Source: Agrypnia vestita (lineage: Eukaryota; Arthropoda; Insecta; Trichoptera; Phryganeidae). Taken from it: a stretch of 64,000 nucleotides of DNA. The DNA lies in the NCBI GenBank assembly GCA_016648135.1, contig JADDOH010010915.1, positions 28,303-92,302 of the forward strand, read 5' to 3'. The notes beneath the pieces are model-generated. The model searched no databases. It had not been told where the DNA came from and worked only from the letters and a program-made list of their open reading frames with translations. This document shows, piece by piece, positions 41,920 through 52,569 of this stretch. The position numbers and the translations under genes were made by a program. Every line of letters starts with the position of its first letter. The stretch's first letter is position 1.

Positions 41920-42260
41920 TCATTATTATGGAACGATGTTCTGAAAAATCGCAATTTCACAAATAAAATGCGATTTAATTAAAAATAATACTAATGAAGG
42001 GTTCCGGGAAGCACCTTTGTCAGGAAACGAAAATTAACTTAATTTGAAAATCTGGTTAATTTTTCGTTAGCTTTGTGCTCAACAGAAAATGAATTCAGAA
42101 TATTTTGAGATCGTTCGAATTTTTCAGAACACAGTACTTACTGCATTTTTTCCCAGGGACATCATTAATCAAGATAAATTACAGATGTCTCATAGAGACG
42201 AATTTATATTTTTATGGGAAAGTGAGAAAATTAATAATAAATTAAATAAACTACTACTAA
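41920..42260. mobile_element. Pieces of two MITE families
   Basis: GAACGATGTTCTGAAAAATC then GCAATTTCACAAAT near 41932-41964 matches 51444-51478 in the 51-kb MITE. ATTACAGATGTCTCATAGAG with ATGGGAAAGTGAG near 42178-42230 matches the left end of the DXO-intron MITE. No complete ends. Confidence 0.5.
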
Positions 42261-43432
42261 CACTAATAAATTGCTAAATATTTTTTTCGGTCAATTTAAA
42301 AGAACAATAATTAAATTTATGCAAACCCCTAATTGAAAAGTCATAAAATAAGCAGTGTGTACGTTGCATCTATGCACATGGCACCTTTTTACCGTGTTTT
42401 ATAAATTGATAGACATAAAAGTTGTAAAGACTTTATTTTCAAAAACGTATAGCGTACAGAGTATGTTACGTAAGCGGTCACACCTAGCTGAGTGCAAAAA
42501 AAACTGACTTTTTAAAATATTTTTTTAAGTTTTACAAAGTACAGAATAAGATAAAATGAAACACAATTAATTGATTTTAATGTATATAAAACAATAAACA
42601 AACAATAATTTTAATGTAAATTATTGTATATAGGTATATTATAATATTAATAATTTAACTACATTAAAGCGTTATCAATTACATTTATCATCTCCCTAGA
42701 CATCGTATTTTTAATGTATTAATATACCAACCTTACCTTACCTCAGAACAGGTATTTTTATGTACCTAGCGAGGTAGGTAACGATAAAGGCCTTCATACA
42801 AAAAATTGTATATTGTATTTGTTGCTATCTTATTCATAAACTCTGTAAATATTCTTAACATTAATTATGTTTTGATGCAAGCTATTATAAAAGTTATTAA
42901 GCTAATAAACGCCGATTTATCGGCACTGAAACTGAACTGAAAATACATATGTAAAATCAATTATCACAGTCACGCCAAAGAAGTATAACTTATACTGCGT
43001 GTAGCGTACATGAGTACATGCTCCTCCAATTTTTTTGTATGTGTTTCTATTTGATTCATCTTATTTATTTGAAATATAAAAACATTTTGTGTTGCAAAAG
43101 ATTTATCATTCAACATCGGCAGGCTTCAGAAACACCAAATAAACGCAAGTGTGCAAAACAGCAAAACGTCTTTGATGTGATTCATGCTGCCTGGGTGTTA
43201 AGTTGATGATATTTTAAATTATTCAAAAGCAATAAATAATGCTTCGAATAGTAATAATACGAATAATTGACTCTTCATCAATATACGAGCACTCACAATA
43301 CAACAAATGCCGTTTCTGTACTGAATAGTTTAATTTTATAACGTTGTAATGAGATAAAGAATCTGTAATCATTTACTTAGCATACATTTTATATGTAGCG
43401 TTGCTATTAATTAAGTTATAAGAAGATAAATC
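42261..43432. other. Unassigned AT-rich DNA, 1.2 kb
   Basis: No gene recognised. AAAGAAGTATAACTT near 42977 recurs near 59177, so it belongs to a dispersed repeat I cannot delimit. Confidence 0.4.
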
Positions 43433-43460
43433 AATATATATATATATATATATATATATA
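43433..43460. repeat. (TA)n microsatellite
   Basis: Continuous TA repeats directly at the left boundary of the Helitron-like copy. Confidence 0.9.
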
Positions 43461-43754
43461 TCAAAAGAAACCCGTGTTTCCCTATCCGCCAAGTTTTCTC
43501 CACAACCAGCCACAACCACCCACAGGTGGTTATGGTTGTGGATAGCCCTTGGTGTCACATCTAGAATATGCGAGTTTGGTAGGGGTGGCTGAGCGTGGGT
43601 GGGAGTGGGTGACGAAAATGTGCTTTCCAGCACATTGTTTTGTTACGGGAAGGCCGCAAATGCTTCAGATTGTTTCAAAATAGGCGCGCCGACTGTGTCG
43701 GTGAGTTTAGAAGATTCCGGAAAAACCTACTCTATAAAGTTCTGGAAGGAGAAG

Positions 43755-43779
43755 GTTCTAGAAAATTCCCGAAAGTTCC
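43755..43779. promoter_or_regulatory. Heat-shock element, five perfect pentamers
   Basis: TTC at 43756, GAA at 43761, TTC at 43766, GAA at 43771 and TTC at 43776: an uninterrupted 5-bp rhythm of inverted units. Three units are normally enough for HSF trimer binding. Function in vivo not shown. Confidence 0.75.
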
Positions 43780-43871
43780 ATAAGGTTCTAAACCCTGTGG
43801 CGGAATGTTTCGATGTGTTTAGAAGGTTCATGTTAATTCAATTAATTTCTTGAATGTTCTGGAAGGAGAAT

Positions 43872-43896
43872 GTTCTAGAAGGTTCGCGAAAGTTCT
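43872..43896. promoter_or_regulatory. Heat-shock element, five perfect pentamers
   Basis: TTC at 43873, GAA at 43878, TTC at 43883, GAA at 43888, TTC at 43893. Same arrangement as the upstream array in this Helitron-like copy. Confidence 0.75.
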
Positions 43897-44124
43897 ATGA
43901 TTACTAAAAATCTACACGTGCGAAGCCGCGCGGGCACAGCTAGTATATTGAGAAAACAAATCAACATCGACCCTTCTTATACAAAGTATCATTACTAACA
44001 AAAAATACTTTATTACTTGTAGGGTATAAAAGCAAAATTAAAAATAAAATTGAATGCAGTCAACGGTGATCATTAATTTAATATGTACTTAATTACAGAT
44101 TTTATGTATCCCTTCGAAAATCAT

Positions 44125-44600
44125 CTTCTTCTTCTTCTTCATCAGCCTTCATTTCTCCGCTGCTGGAAATAGACCTCTTCCATACCCTTCCATCTTTCCC
44201 TGTTGTTTGCTAATTGTAGCCATTTCTTTCCCCCCACAGCGGCTATATCTTCGGCCCATCTCTTTTAAGGTCTTCCGATGCCTCTTTTATTCTCCCAAGA
44301 TCTCCATTTCAGAACTCCGGGAGGCCATCGTGTAGCATCCTGCCTTGCAACAAGTCCAGCCCATTGCCATTTTAGCTTCGCTACACGATCCATGATATCC
44401 ACTACTCTAGTTCTGCGCCTAATTTCGTCATTTCTAAACCTCTTAGGCTAACTCCGAGCATGGATCTCACCATGGATCGTTGCGTGCATTTGAGCTTTTC
44501 TACACTTTTCTTTGTAAGGGCCATAGTCTCCACTCCATACGTCATCACTGGCAGTATACTAGCAGTAGATTCAAAGTTTTTTCTTTTTAGGCTCATCGTG
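44125..44600 (-). mobile_element. 3' part of an RTE-like retrotransposon
   Basis: The minus strand reads KRKNFESTASILPVMTYGVE, TMALTKKSVEKLKCTQRSMV and RSMLGVSLRG in one frame. KWNGLDL-, GRMLHDGLPEF- and ERNGYN-like tail segments follow in broken frames. It ends in a (GAA/GAT)-rich run near 44125-44145. The motif TYG.ET.ALTK...KL...QR.M.R.MLGVSL is diagnostic of another RTE-like family in insects. The catalytic domain is missing. Frameshifts after MLGVSLRG kill the frame. Confidence 0.8.
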
Positions 44601-44788
44601 TTTCCTATAAATTTATATGCTATGTTTCCTACAAATTTATATGCTATTTCCTTTAAATTTCAGTACATTATAAATTAGCGATCCTCGATGACTGCATTCA
44701 AATTTTTTGGATATTGCTACCTTTGCTTTTATACGCCACATTTTATTTTATTTATTAGGTTGATGCATAATTATCCGCCGTTTAAAAA

Positions 44789-44932
44789 TAAATATAGGGT
44801 GTTAGAGAACTATGCCACAATACTTTAAAGGTGGATTCCTGCCTTGATTATGAGTACAAAATGTTCACTCATAATCCTCAGGAATCCACCTGTAAAGTAT
44901 TGTTGACTAGCTGTGTTACACCCTTTATATTT
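44789..44932. mobile_element. MITE, internally deleted copy (about 144 bp)
   Basis: The two halves are inverted: AATACTTTAAAGGTGGATTC then CTG at the left, and CAGGAATCCACCTGTAAAGT then ATTGT at the right. The outer ends are TATAGGGTGTTA and TAACACAGCTAG-type. The full-length relative is at 60203-60677, with the same terminal sequence and about 330 bp more in the middle. Confidence 0.75.
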
Positions 44933-45029
44933 TAACAACCAAAAACGAAAACAAACACTGTACATATTAGTAGCTGTGCCCGCGCGGCTACGCATGCGTA
45001 GATTTTTAGTACACTGTTTGGATCGTCAT

Positions 45030-45059
45030 AGAACTTTCTCGAACCTTCTAGAACATTCT
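45030..45059. promoter_or_regulatory. Heat-shock element, six perfect pentamers
   Basis: GAA at 45031, TTC at 45036, GAA at 45041, TTC at 45046, GAA at 45051, TTC at 45056: six alternating units without a break. Confidence 0.75.
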
Positions 45060-45151
45060 CCTTCCAGAACTTTCAAGAAATTTATCGAATGTACAGGAAC
45101 CTTCTAGACACACCAACACATTCTGCCATAGAACTCAGTTTAGAACCTCAT

Positions 45152-45181
45152 AGAACTTTCGAGAATTATCTAGAACCTTCT
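45152..45181. promoter_or_regulatory. Heat-shock element, six pentamers with one mismatch
   Basis: GAA 45153, TTC 45158, GAA 45163, ATC 45168 (mismatch), GAA 45173, TTC 45178. Further TTC/GAA units follow to about 45197. Confidence 0.7.
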
Positions 45182-45474
45182 CCTTCCAGAACTTTCTAGA
45201 GCAGGTTTTTCCGGAACTATTTTATTATAAACTCATCGACACAGTCGGCGCACCTATTTTGAAACAATCTGAAGCATTTGCGGCCTTCCCATAACAAAAC
45301 AATGTGCTAGAAAGCACATTTTTGTCACTCACTCCCACCCACGCACAGCCACCCCCACCAAACTCGCACATTTTCGATGGGACACCAAGGGCTATCTACC
45401 ACTATAACTATCAAGGGGTGGTAGTGGCTGGTTGTGGAGAAAACTTGGCGGGTAGGGAAACACGGGTTTCTTTT

Positions 45475-46364
45475 ATATATCTAATATCAATATATATATT
45501 TATATATATAATATATATTAGTAATATCTATATAACTATATATCCTCTCTATCTATTATCTCTCTATATTATATATATTATCTCTGATTTACCTTTCATT
45601 CCGGGACGTACCCACCATCAATGTCAATTACTGTTTCCCATTTGCTGGGAGGACGGTCGAATCATCGGGAGGAGTGTCCAGTAGGTATTCAAATGCAACT
45701 TTCGTCCCCAAAATCCGAAGATCAGCCCTTTCCTGACTTGTCGTCTAATTCTATCCAGCTTTCATATGCCCTTTCGCTAATCGTCCCTTCACCGAAAAGA
45801 TCACTGAGATCGCGAAATGACTCGGCAGCTTTCCACCCTTTCTAAATGTGGTAAGCATAATGTGGAGTGTATGTGTATGGTTTTTGATGCACATTTTAAT
45901 TCCCTAGCAAAGAAATGACGAATGTCAATTAAACGTCAAATTTAAAAAAATGCTTCAACCTAATAGAATTTTATGTATAAGTGGCAGTAAATATTTTATA
46001 TGTAATTCCTAATGTAAAGAGTCGTAACTGACATACATGATATTTTTCAATTTTCTAGTATTTTGCCTGTGTTTGATACCATCATTCTCCTGTATTTTTT
46101 AAGCAGCAGTATTATATAATATAATTTTACATTTAATAATCCGGCACTGGCAGTAATTAGGTAGCTTTTGTCTAAGTGCAATTTTTTTCTTTTTTTCCTT
46201 GGTCTAATATTAACAGAATTGCTAATTTTTAAGTTGTTAATTTTAGACGTTTGGAAAATTTAAATACAGCTGGGAACGCTGGTTAGCGAACTTTGCCGAG
46301 ATGACGCTATGTGAAATGTGGATGGTGGATGAAAACAGTACTTTTTTATTCCGAAGGTACATTT
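45475..46364. other. TA/TCTA microsatellite and unassigned DNA
   Basis: 45475-45590 is TATA/TCTCTATA-type simple sequence. The remainder shows no recognisable gene, though a short frame at 45621-45845 crosses it. Confidence 0.4.
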
Positions 46365-46590
46365 TTCAGAATCCCAATTATAATAATTTTATTTTCTGTC
46401 CATCTGTCTGTCTGTCTCCGTAACATCGTGTAACGTCCGCAACCTCTTTATAGTACAAAATTATTATTAGTTTTTCGTTTATTTTTCTTTATTGTCCTCT
46501 TTTTTTCTTTTTCTTTTTCCTTTCTTTTCCCCTTTTTTCTTGTTTTTTTTTAACCGCCATTTTTACGGGTTACAGCTAGTAGTAAATAAA
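46365..46590 (-). mobile_element. SINE-like repeat, reverse copy
   Basis: Plus-strand AATCCCAATTATAATAATTT, CTGTCCATCTGTCTGTCTGT and CCGTAACATCGTGTAACGTC are the reverse of the 7425-7515 repeat. A T-rich stretch follows and ends GGGTTACAGCTAGTAG, which may be another element's end. Confidence 0.55.
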
Positions 46591-46892
46591 AAGTCTCAGT
46601 CAAAAATTTTTAAATTATAAATTAAAATTAAAATATCAAAAGTGAAACTAAAGATGTCGTGAACCGTGACACGTTTTTAAAATGCTTGACATATCGACTT
46701 TTATCTGATAAAAAAATCTTCAAATTATGCTCTGTCGCTTTGTACGCATTCTTCAATTTATCAAACTTTATCGTACAACATATCATACAATGCTAAACAT
46801 CGTAAAGGACTGGGATAATTATTCAAAGGCAATAATAATACTTGGATATTCGCCGAGTAATTATTATTGAACTAATCAAGCAAGGTACCTAC

Positions 46893-47677
46893 CAGTGGCG
46901 TGCAGCGCATACAAGCAAAAAAGCTGTGCGTTAGTAAAGATTCTGAGAAACAAATATTAATTAAATAATCCTTATCTTAAGAAAAAGTTGATTTAAAATT
47001 CTAGCCGTAATTCGTCCTACGGCTAGAAGTTTTATTTCCGACTTTCCTGCGCTTAACTTCATGTCAATTCTTCATTTATTTCGCCAACCAATTTGTTCCA
47101 CAGATAAAGTCAAGTCGAGAAAAAAAACTGTATTTTTGATGCTACGAGTTTTGTGTAGTAGCGTCCTTCTTCGAAAGGTCCTATGCCAGGCGCACGTCAT
47201 ATAGAAATGTTATTTCTTACAAATTCCACCCAAAACTTTTGGTGTAAATTTTATGTCTTTTCTATGGTAAATGTAAATACGAAAACGACAAATATCATCT
47301 GTCATATCAAAATGATATCATAAAATGTTTGATTTACTTTTGTGAAAAGAAACGTATATCTGAAATTAGTATTGTTCCCGATTTAATTATATTTAAATCG
47401 TCTTCGAAGTATATTTAAATTTTTCGCCGTATTAGGTGTACCTATATAAAATATTTATTTATTTAGGAAATATTGTTAACAGTACTTCTTTTATAGTGCA
47501 GTTATTTTTGTGGATTGAAGCTACTCAAAATAGTTCATTATATATAGTTAAATAATTTAAAAAATGTATATACCCTTATAGGTATATATATATATTTATA
47601 TATATCTAATATATAATATGTGTAGGTATATAGTCGGTCACAGTATAACCTAAGTTTATACCCACTGCACGCCACTG
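46893..47677 (-). mobile_element. hAT-type MITE, copy 2, inverted relative to 28224-28999
   Basis: Begins CAGTGGCGTGCAGCGCATAC and ends ATACCCACTGCACGCCACTG. The body matches copy 1 in reverse over about 780 bp. Flanking 8-mers GTACCTAC and TAACCTAC agree at 6 of 8 positions, so the target duplication has decayed. This copy is therefore probably older than copy 1. Confidence 0.9.
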
Positions 47678-47874
47678 TAACCTACCTACCCACAGCACAA
47701 CAAACAATTTACTCGTAAAACGGCGAACAATGTATCGTAAAGTGTGGAAATATCAATAAGTACCGGACGAAGTTTATTTTTATTTTTTTATTTATTTAAT
47801 TGAACAAAACAGAATTAGCATACATATTCATATTATAATTAAACGATGCTTATTTATGCATACATTGAATAGCT

Positions 47875-48295
47875 ATACAGGGTGTCCCGTATCTCGACGT
47901 CAAGCCGAAATCGGCTGATAGGCCAAGTCATAATAGTTATCAGAAAAATATTTAAAAAAATCAATATCATGTGTTTTAAAAATTATAAGCATTTAAAAAA
48001 ATCTACACCCTGTGGCGGTCTTTTCACTCCTGTTGCTACAAATCTTTATTTTTTATCATTTTTTTTATTATTATGTAATCCTGAATAATGCTTCTGTAAA
48101 CTTTTGTCCAAAATTCAAAGCCAACTGCTCCAGCTTGGAAGAAAATGTCACTTTTTGACCAAACCAAGTATTCAAAATCAATACTTTGCCCAGTTTTTAC
48201 TGAGTGTTTTTTTTTTTAAATATTTTTCTGATAACTACTATGACTTGGCCTATCACCCGATTTCGGCTTGACGTCGAGATACGGAGACCCTGTAT
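47875..48295. mobile_element. MITE with about 85-bp inverted ends (TACAGGGTGTCC type)
   Basis: Left end ATACAGGGTGTCCCGTATCT, then CGACGTCAAGCCGAAATCGG, running on to TATCAGAAAAATATTTAAAA. The right end is its reverse complement with few changes. About 250 bp lie between the ends, without a transposase frame. The superfamily is not settled. Confidence 0.85.
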
Positions 48296-48915
48296 GTTTA
48301 GTGTTTTTAATTCTTTATTAATGTTTGTTATATTATAAAAGATGTTCCCTGTCTCCTTAGCTAGGCAGAGACCTGTGGTAAAGGAGACAAGTTCATCCGT
48401 TGGGTCCAGTAGTGTGATCTAAACCATAACACTTATTGAATTCAAATCATTAATAGTCTATCAATGTAACACACATAAAATGTACAAAATTAGAAATAAA
48501 AGAAATATGTAAAATAGTATAATACAAAAAAAGAGAAAATAGTTGAAAACAAGAAAAAGATACATATGAAGAAGAAAATATTATAAATTAATTAGTTACA
48601 TTAATGTCCGCTGCTTGAAGTTAAATGATTATACAATAGAGCTTCCTTAATTCGAAATTTAAGGGACACAAAAAAAACATTTCGAATCATGCGGAACCCC
48701 GTTATTTCGAAATTCAAAGTACCAAAAAAATTTAAATCGCGATGCGATTACGAAATTCATCAAAAATAGTGAAACTCGTGAAAAACCCGTAAATTTTGTG
48801 AAAAACGTACGTATTTTTGCCAATATCCCAAGAAATCGTTTCGTAAACGCAATAAAAAAATCGCGACATTTCTATTAGGTACTAAAGTACTTATTGACAA
48901 ATTTTCTGTTTTTCT
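48296..48915. other. Unassigned AT-rich DNA
   Basis: No gene or element boundary recognised. Confidence 0.4.
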
Positions 48916-49532
48916 ATTGCACTTTGGGTAAAATGTCAAATGTCAATAAAGGAGATAAGTGACATCACAGTTTCCATTTAAAAAAAAATATTTTTCAATA
49001 TTTCTGACATATGTTTTGTAAAACGTAAGAGTATCATGAAAGTAGTTTATATTGGATGTTAAAAATTCTTTCGTGTTTATAATGGTCAAATAAAATGATT
49101 AAAACCTTGCGAAAAATCGGGTGCAAATTTCTGCACGATTTCAATTATTTTATTTATTTCAGTACACAACACAGAATAATAATATATACCTACAAGAAAT
49201 CCAAAGAGTAGAACAGCAAAAATGTACAGAATTCACAATATATAATAGTATAGATATGTGTTTAAAGTTATAACAGTAATTCAAAAAAAGGAAGTGTGAA
49301 GTATATAAGATAAAAAAATTTAGAAAAAGAAGATGTGAAGTATAAACAAGGTAAAGTAATAATAATAAGTTATCTAACATGTATCAAAGCGAATGAATTG
49401 TTGATATTCGATATAAGTTATTTTCATGATACTCCAATATTTTAGAGAAGATTGGTTACAAATATTTTAAAAAAATGCAAACTTTGATGTCACTTATCTC
49501 CTTAACTGTAGACATTTCACCAAAAGTGCAAA
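48916..49532. mobile_element. MITE with GGAGATAAGTGACATCA ends
   Basis: Left: TTGCACTTTGGGTAAAATGT, then AAGGAGATAAGTGACATCAC. Right, in reverse complement: TGCACTTTTGGTGAAATGTC, then AAGGAGATAAGTGACATCAA. Internal parts (TTCAATATTTCTGACATATG, GTAGTTTATATTGGATGTTA) resemble the inside of the 60203-60677 MITE. A half end recurs at 59690-59790. Confidence 0.75.
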
Positions 49533-49739
49533 AAAAATCTATTCAAAAATGTATGAAGAAGACTCCCTTGAATTATTACTTCTAGCTATGAGACACCCTC
49601 TACGAAGTCCGACATTTTTAAAGATTTTTCTTTGTCATTATTAAAATGAACAGAAAATGTGAATCGTAATACTAATTGATATAGTACGCTACATCTTTTG
49701 TAATTTTGTTTATTGTAAACGAAATTTCAATATTTAAAA
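49533..49739. other. Unassigned DNA
   Basis: No feature recognised. Confidence 0.35.
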
Positions 49740-50010
49740 CATTTAAGTGCGTATCATTCGGGTCGCGCCATTTTAGACATTGCCACAGATAAATGTTTTC
49801 GGCCGAGTTCAGCACTGGCGGCCGCCGACAGATGACGGGACAAATGACACGCGGGCCGAGCCGATAAGCGGTTCGTGGAAAACCGACGCTATTTCTAGGT
49901 ACCGATCGTCTCGCGGAGGATAGCCCCCGCACTGTGACGACACCTACCTCGCATTGGCGCGGAATCTTTTACGAAATTCGAACGCCGAGAAAAAACAAAC
50001 GAATGCAATA
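49740..50010. other. GC-rich single-copy island
   Basis: Contains CACTGGCGGCCGCCGACAGA and CGATCGTCTCGCGGAGGATA within AT-rich DNA. An 86-codon minus frame crosses it without any recognisable product. It could be a promoter-proximal or conserved non-coding block. Confidence 0.35.
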
Positions 50011-51132
50011 TATGCGTTTGACATGACAGTACTGCATACGCTTACGTAATGAGTTTGTAGTTAAGTTATACCGAGTATATTGCCAGAAGTGGAAAATAAT
50101 ATAACACGGTTCTTTTAGGTTCCAGAACATTATCGAAGGGGCCAAAATATATGAAATTGTTGACGTTATACTTTAGGCGCATTGGAGGCTATTTAGCATG
50201 CAATGAAATGGGCGCGCACCACTTTCACACCATGAAGTTAGCCAAAGAGAGTAAAGTGCGTATATTTCATATATATCGTTTACAGTTGTTGCGTAACTGT
50301 CAACATTTTAAATTTTCATATTGTATTATTATGAAATGTGTGATCAAAATTAATTAAATGTTCGGCAAATTCAGAAATCCCAATATTAGTTAAGCATTTA
50401 ATGTGTTTTTATATTCTAATATTTACGTTTCACAAAAGAACACAATAAATAATTTTTGATATGCTACGATATAGCATATCAAAAAAAAGAGTTTTTGCGC
50501 AAGTGAGAGCACTTTTAAAAATAAATTTCTTTTTTTTCTACAAAAATTGAAATCGAAGTATTTGTAATAAACAGACGCCGTATCTTATCAAAATCGCTTA
50601 TCAAATGCTACATCGTAGATAATGTTATTTAGTAAGATGTGCGCAACTAGATATTTCATCAACCAGTATGCAAAAAAGAACTTCTGAGAAAAATAAAAAA
50701 TAAATTCGTTTAAAAATTCATCCACTAACTATTAACTTCAAATTGCTATTTATATATAACTCAACCATTTTTTAAATGATTGATGTCTGAATTATTCTCA
50801 AATTTCAAGCTATAAGATAAAGCAAAAATAAAAATGATTTTTGAAAATATCAGAGTGGTGATAAACATTTTAAGACAATTGAATAATTTAGATACAAACC
50901 TGTTAATATCCAATTGACAACACTAGAGGGTGTCAAGTTTGAATGATTATTCGGCAATTATGTCAGTTTAACTACCCAAACATGTCCCATGGTATGGTAA
51001 GCATTTTATCAATAGCATATCAATTTAAAAATCTCCGCTCTGTGCTAAAAACCGTTTGAAATACGTTTATCACATATAATTGATGGATTTGGCGCTAACG
51101 TTCAGAGGTTATTCGTGACGATCATTAACTTG
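50011..51132. other. Unassigned DNA with a small palindrome
   Basis: At about 50458-50484 TTGATATGCTACGATATAGCAT-type sequence forms a hairpin (TTGATATGCTA against TAGCATATCAA). No gene recognised in the rest. Confidence 0.4.
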
Positions 51133-51562
51133 GGTGAAAAACATAATCTTTGTTACCTCCATGTGATTTTAATTATAATTTTATAATCCAGTACTCAAGT
51201 TAATTTAAATAATAAAATTTAAAACCATATTAATTAATCAATTAGAAAGACATACAGAAAAATCTAATCTACGAAAAAATATTTGACTACTACCGGAATT
51301 CGAACCCGGACCACCTCCTTTCCGGGGCCGGCGCTTTGCCGGTCAGAGCACCGACCCCGGAAGTAGCCAAATATTTTTTCGTAAATTAGATTTTTCTGTA
51401 TGTCTTTCTAATTAATTAATTAATTTGGTTTTAAATTTTCACAGAACTTTGTTCTGAAAAATTACAATTTCACAAATATGAATGTGTTCTTGAATATAAA
51501 TTATAAAATATTAAATTACTCATACTCACGTAGATATTACAAAGTTTATGTTTTTTATCCAA
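51133..51562. mobile_element. MITE with nested inverted arms and a tRNA-like core
   Basis: Outer ends: AAAAACATAATCTTTGTTAC at the left, and in reverse complement AAAAACATAAACTTTGTAAT at the right, both leading to CTACGTGAG-like sequence. Inner arms of about 80 bp (left 51215-51297, right 51364-51440) share TTAGAAAGACATACAGAAAA and ATCTAAT-TACGAAAAAATA. Between them a 67-bp GC-rich core (51298-51364) holds the B-box-like GGGTTCGAATTCC on the minus strand (complement near 51293-51307). Terminal motifs recur at 6712 and 9449. Confidence 0.65.
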
Positions 51563-52299
51563 TTTAATTGTCACTTTTATCTCAATTTATTCAGCTGGAC
51601 AGAGGCCGTTTTTGACTATTATTTTTTAACGATGGAACAGATCATGAGGCTCAATTACTGTAGCGAAACATATCACATTGACTTATTAATGCTTTCTGAA
51701 CTCCTCGATTAGGGTAATAACATTTCACAGAATACAGTTTTTAGTGATTAAAAAAATAGAAATACTTTTTTTTTCAGCACAATTTATAAAACATTAAACC
51801 ATAAAAGCATATTCCACATGTGAGATTGGGATTTTCTGAAAAATACGCGTAATTGGTTTTGAACTGGTTTATTCAAATATAATCTAGGAAAGCCAAGCTA
51901 GGACGTCGACCGGTGTTATCTACAGGTAGATAGATACTCTACTACGTACGCTCTGCCTGGAGAGAGTGAGATGGCATGTCTACCGTCGCTGCACAGCCCT
52001 TGTTACCAACCTCACACCATTCATAGTATTATTCCTATGGCCTTTTTCAAAATGTTTTTTTTTTCAATCCATTCATTTTGCGCTGAACACATCACAATGT
52101 TATGCATTAAATCATAAACAACATACTTTATTTCAAGTAGGTACTTGGCCGATTTATTTATACCAGTCACGCCATCGCATAATATTATATGATATAATTA
52201 CAGATAAATTTACTAGATGTTCTCACGACAATGTACGACGATTTTGAAACGATTCCAGGTTGTAAACAAATATAAAGATATGAAATTGAACGAGTTGAA
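51563..52299. other. Unassigned DNA
   Basis: No gene recognised. A 93-codon frame at 51966-52247 has no recognisable product. Confidence 0.4.
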
Positions 52300-52380
52300 C
52301 CGAGTAGCATGTTGGTATAGTGGTTATGACTCTCGCCTAGTGATCCAGTGGTCGGGCCCCCACTCCGAGTCGATCCAATT
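52300..52380 (+). mobile_element. tRNA-derived SINE head, diverged
   Basis: GTAGCATGTTGGTATAGTGG (A box TGGTATAGTGG at 52313-52323), then TTATGACTCTCGCCTAGTGA and GTGGTCGG, parallels 25893-25967. The B box region (GAGTCGATCC) has decayed. Not a functional tRNA. Confidence 0.55.
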
Positions 52381-52569
52381 TTCATAGCACAAGCGTTTAG
52401 CTTAGTTTGAAAGTTGTAAGAATATTGATGCAACGCACATTGCAAATAGGGAGATGACCTCTCAGCGCGTGGAAAATTGTGGTCGTAAAAAAATAACTGT
52501 ATTTGACGATAGAAAAATCCGCGATATTGTATTGGAAAATCAGAAGAAACTAACTAACTACATAACTAG

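Larger units (their letters stand above)
43461..43943 (+). mobile_element. Helitron-like element with heat-shock-element arrays
   Basis: Starts TCAAAAGAAACCCGTGTTTC and ends GTGCGAAGCCGCGCGGGCAC followed by AGCTAG|T. A 5' TC, a GC hairpin just before a CTAG 3' end, and no target duplication or inverted ends are Helitron features. The first 160 bp match the short copy at 17232. The middle reads GCACATTGTTTTGTTACGGG and contains TTCCGGAA, then two arrays of alternating TTC/GAA pentamers. There is no Rep/helicase coding, so it is non-autonomous. The copy at 44969-45474 is its inverse-oriented relative only 1 kb away. Confidence 0.75.
44969..45474 (-). mobile_element. Helitron-like element with heat-shock-element arrays, inverse copy
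   Basis: Plus-strand landmarks in reverse order: GTAGCTGTGCCCGCGCGGCT at the 3' end, two GAA/TTC arrays, ACACAGTCGGCGCACCTATT, AATGTGCTAGAAAGCACATT, CCACCCACGCACAGCCACCC and finally GGTAGGGAAACACGGGTTTC. Layout equals 43461-43943. The terminal CTAG reads CTAC here. Non-autonomous. Confidence 0.75.
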
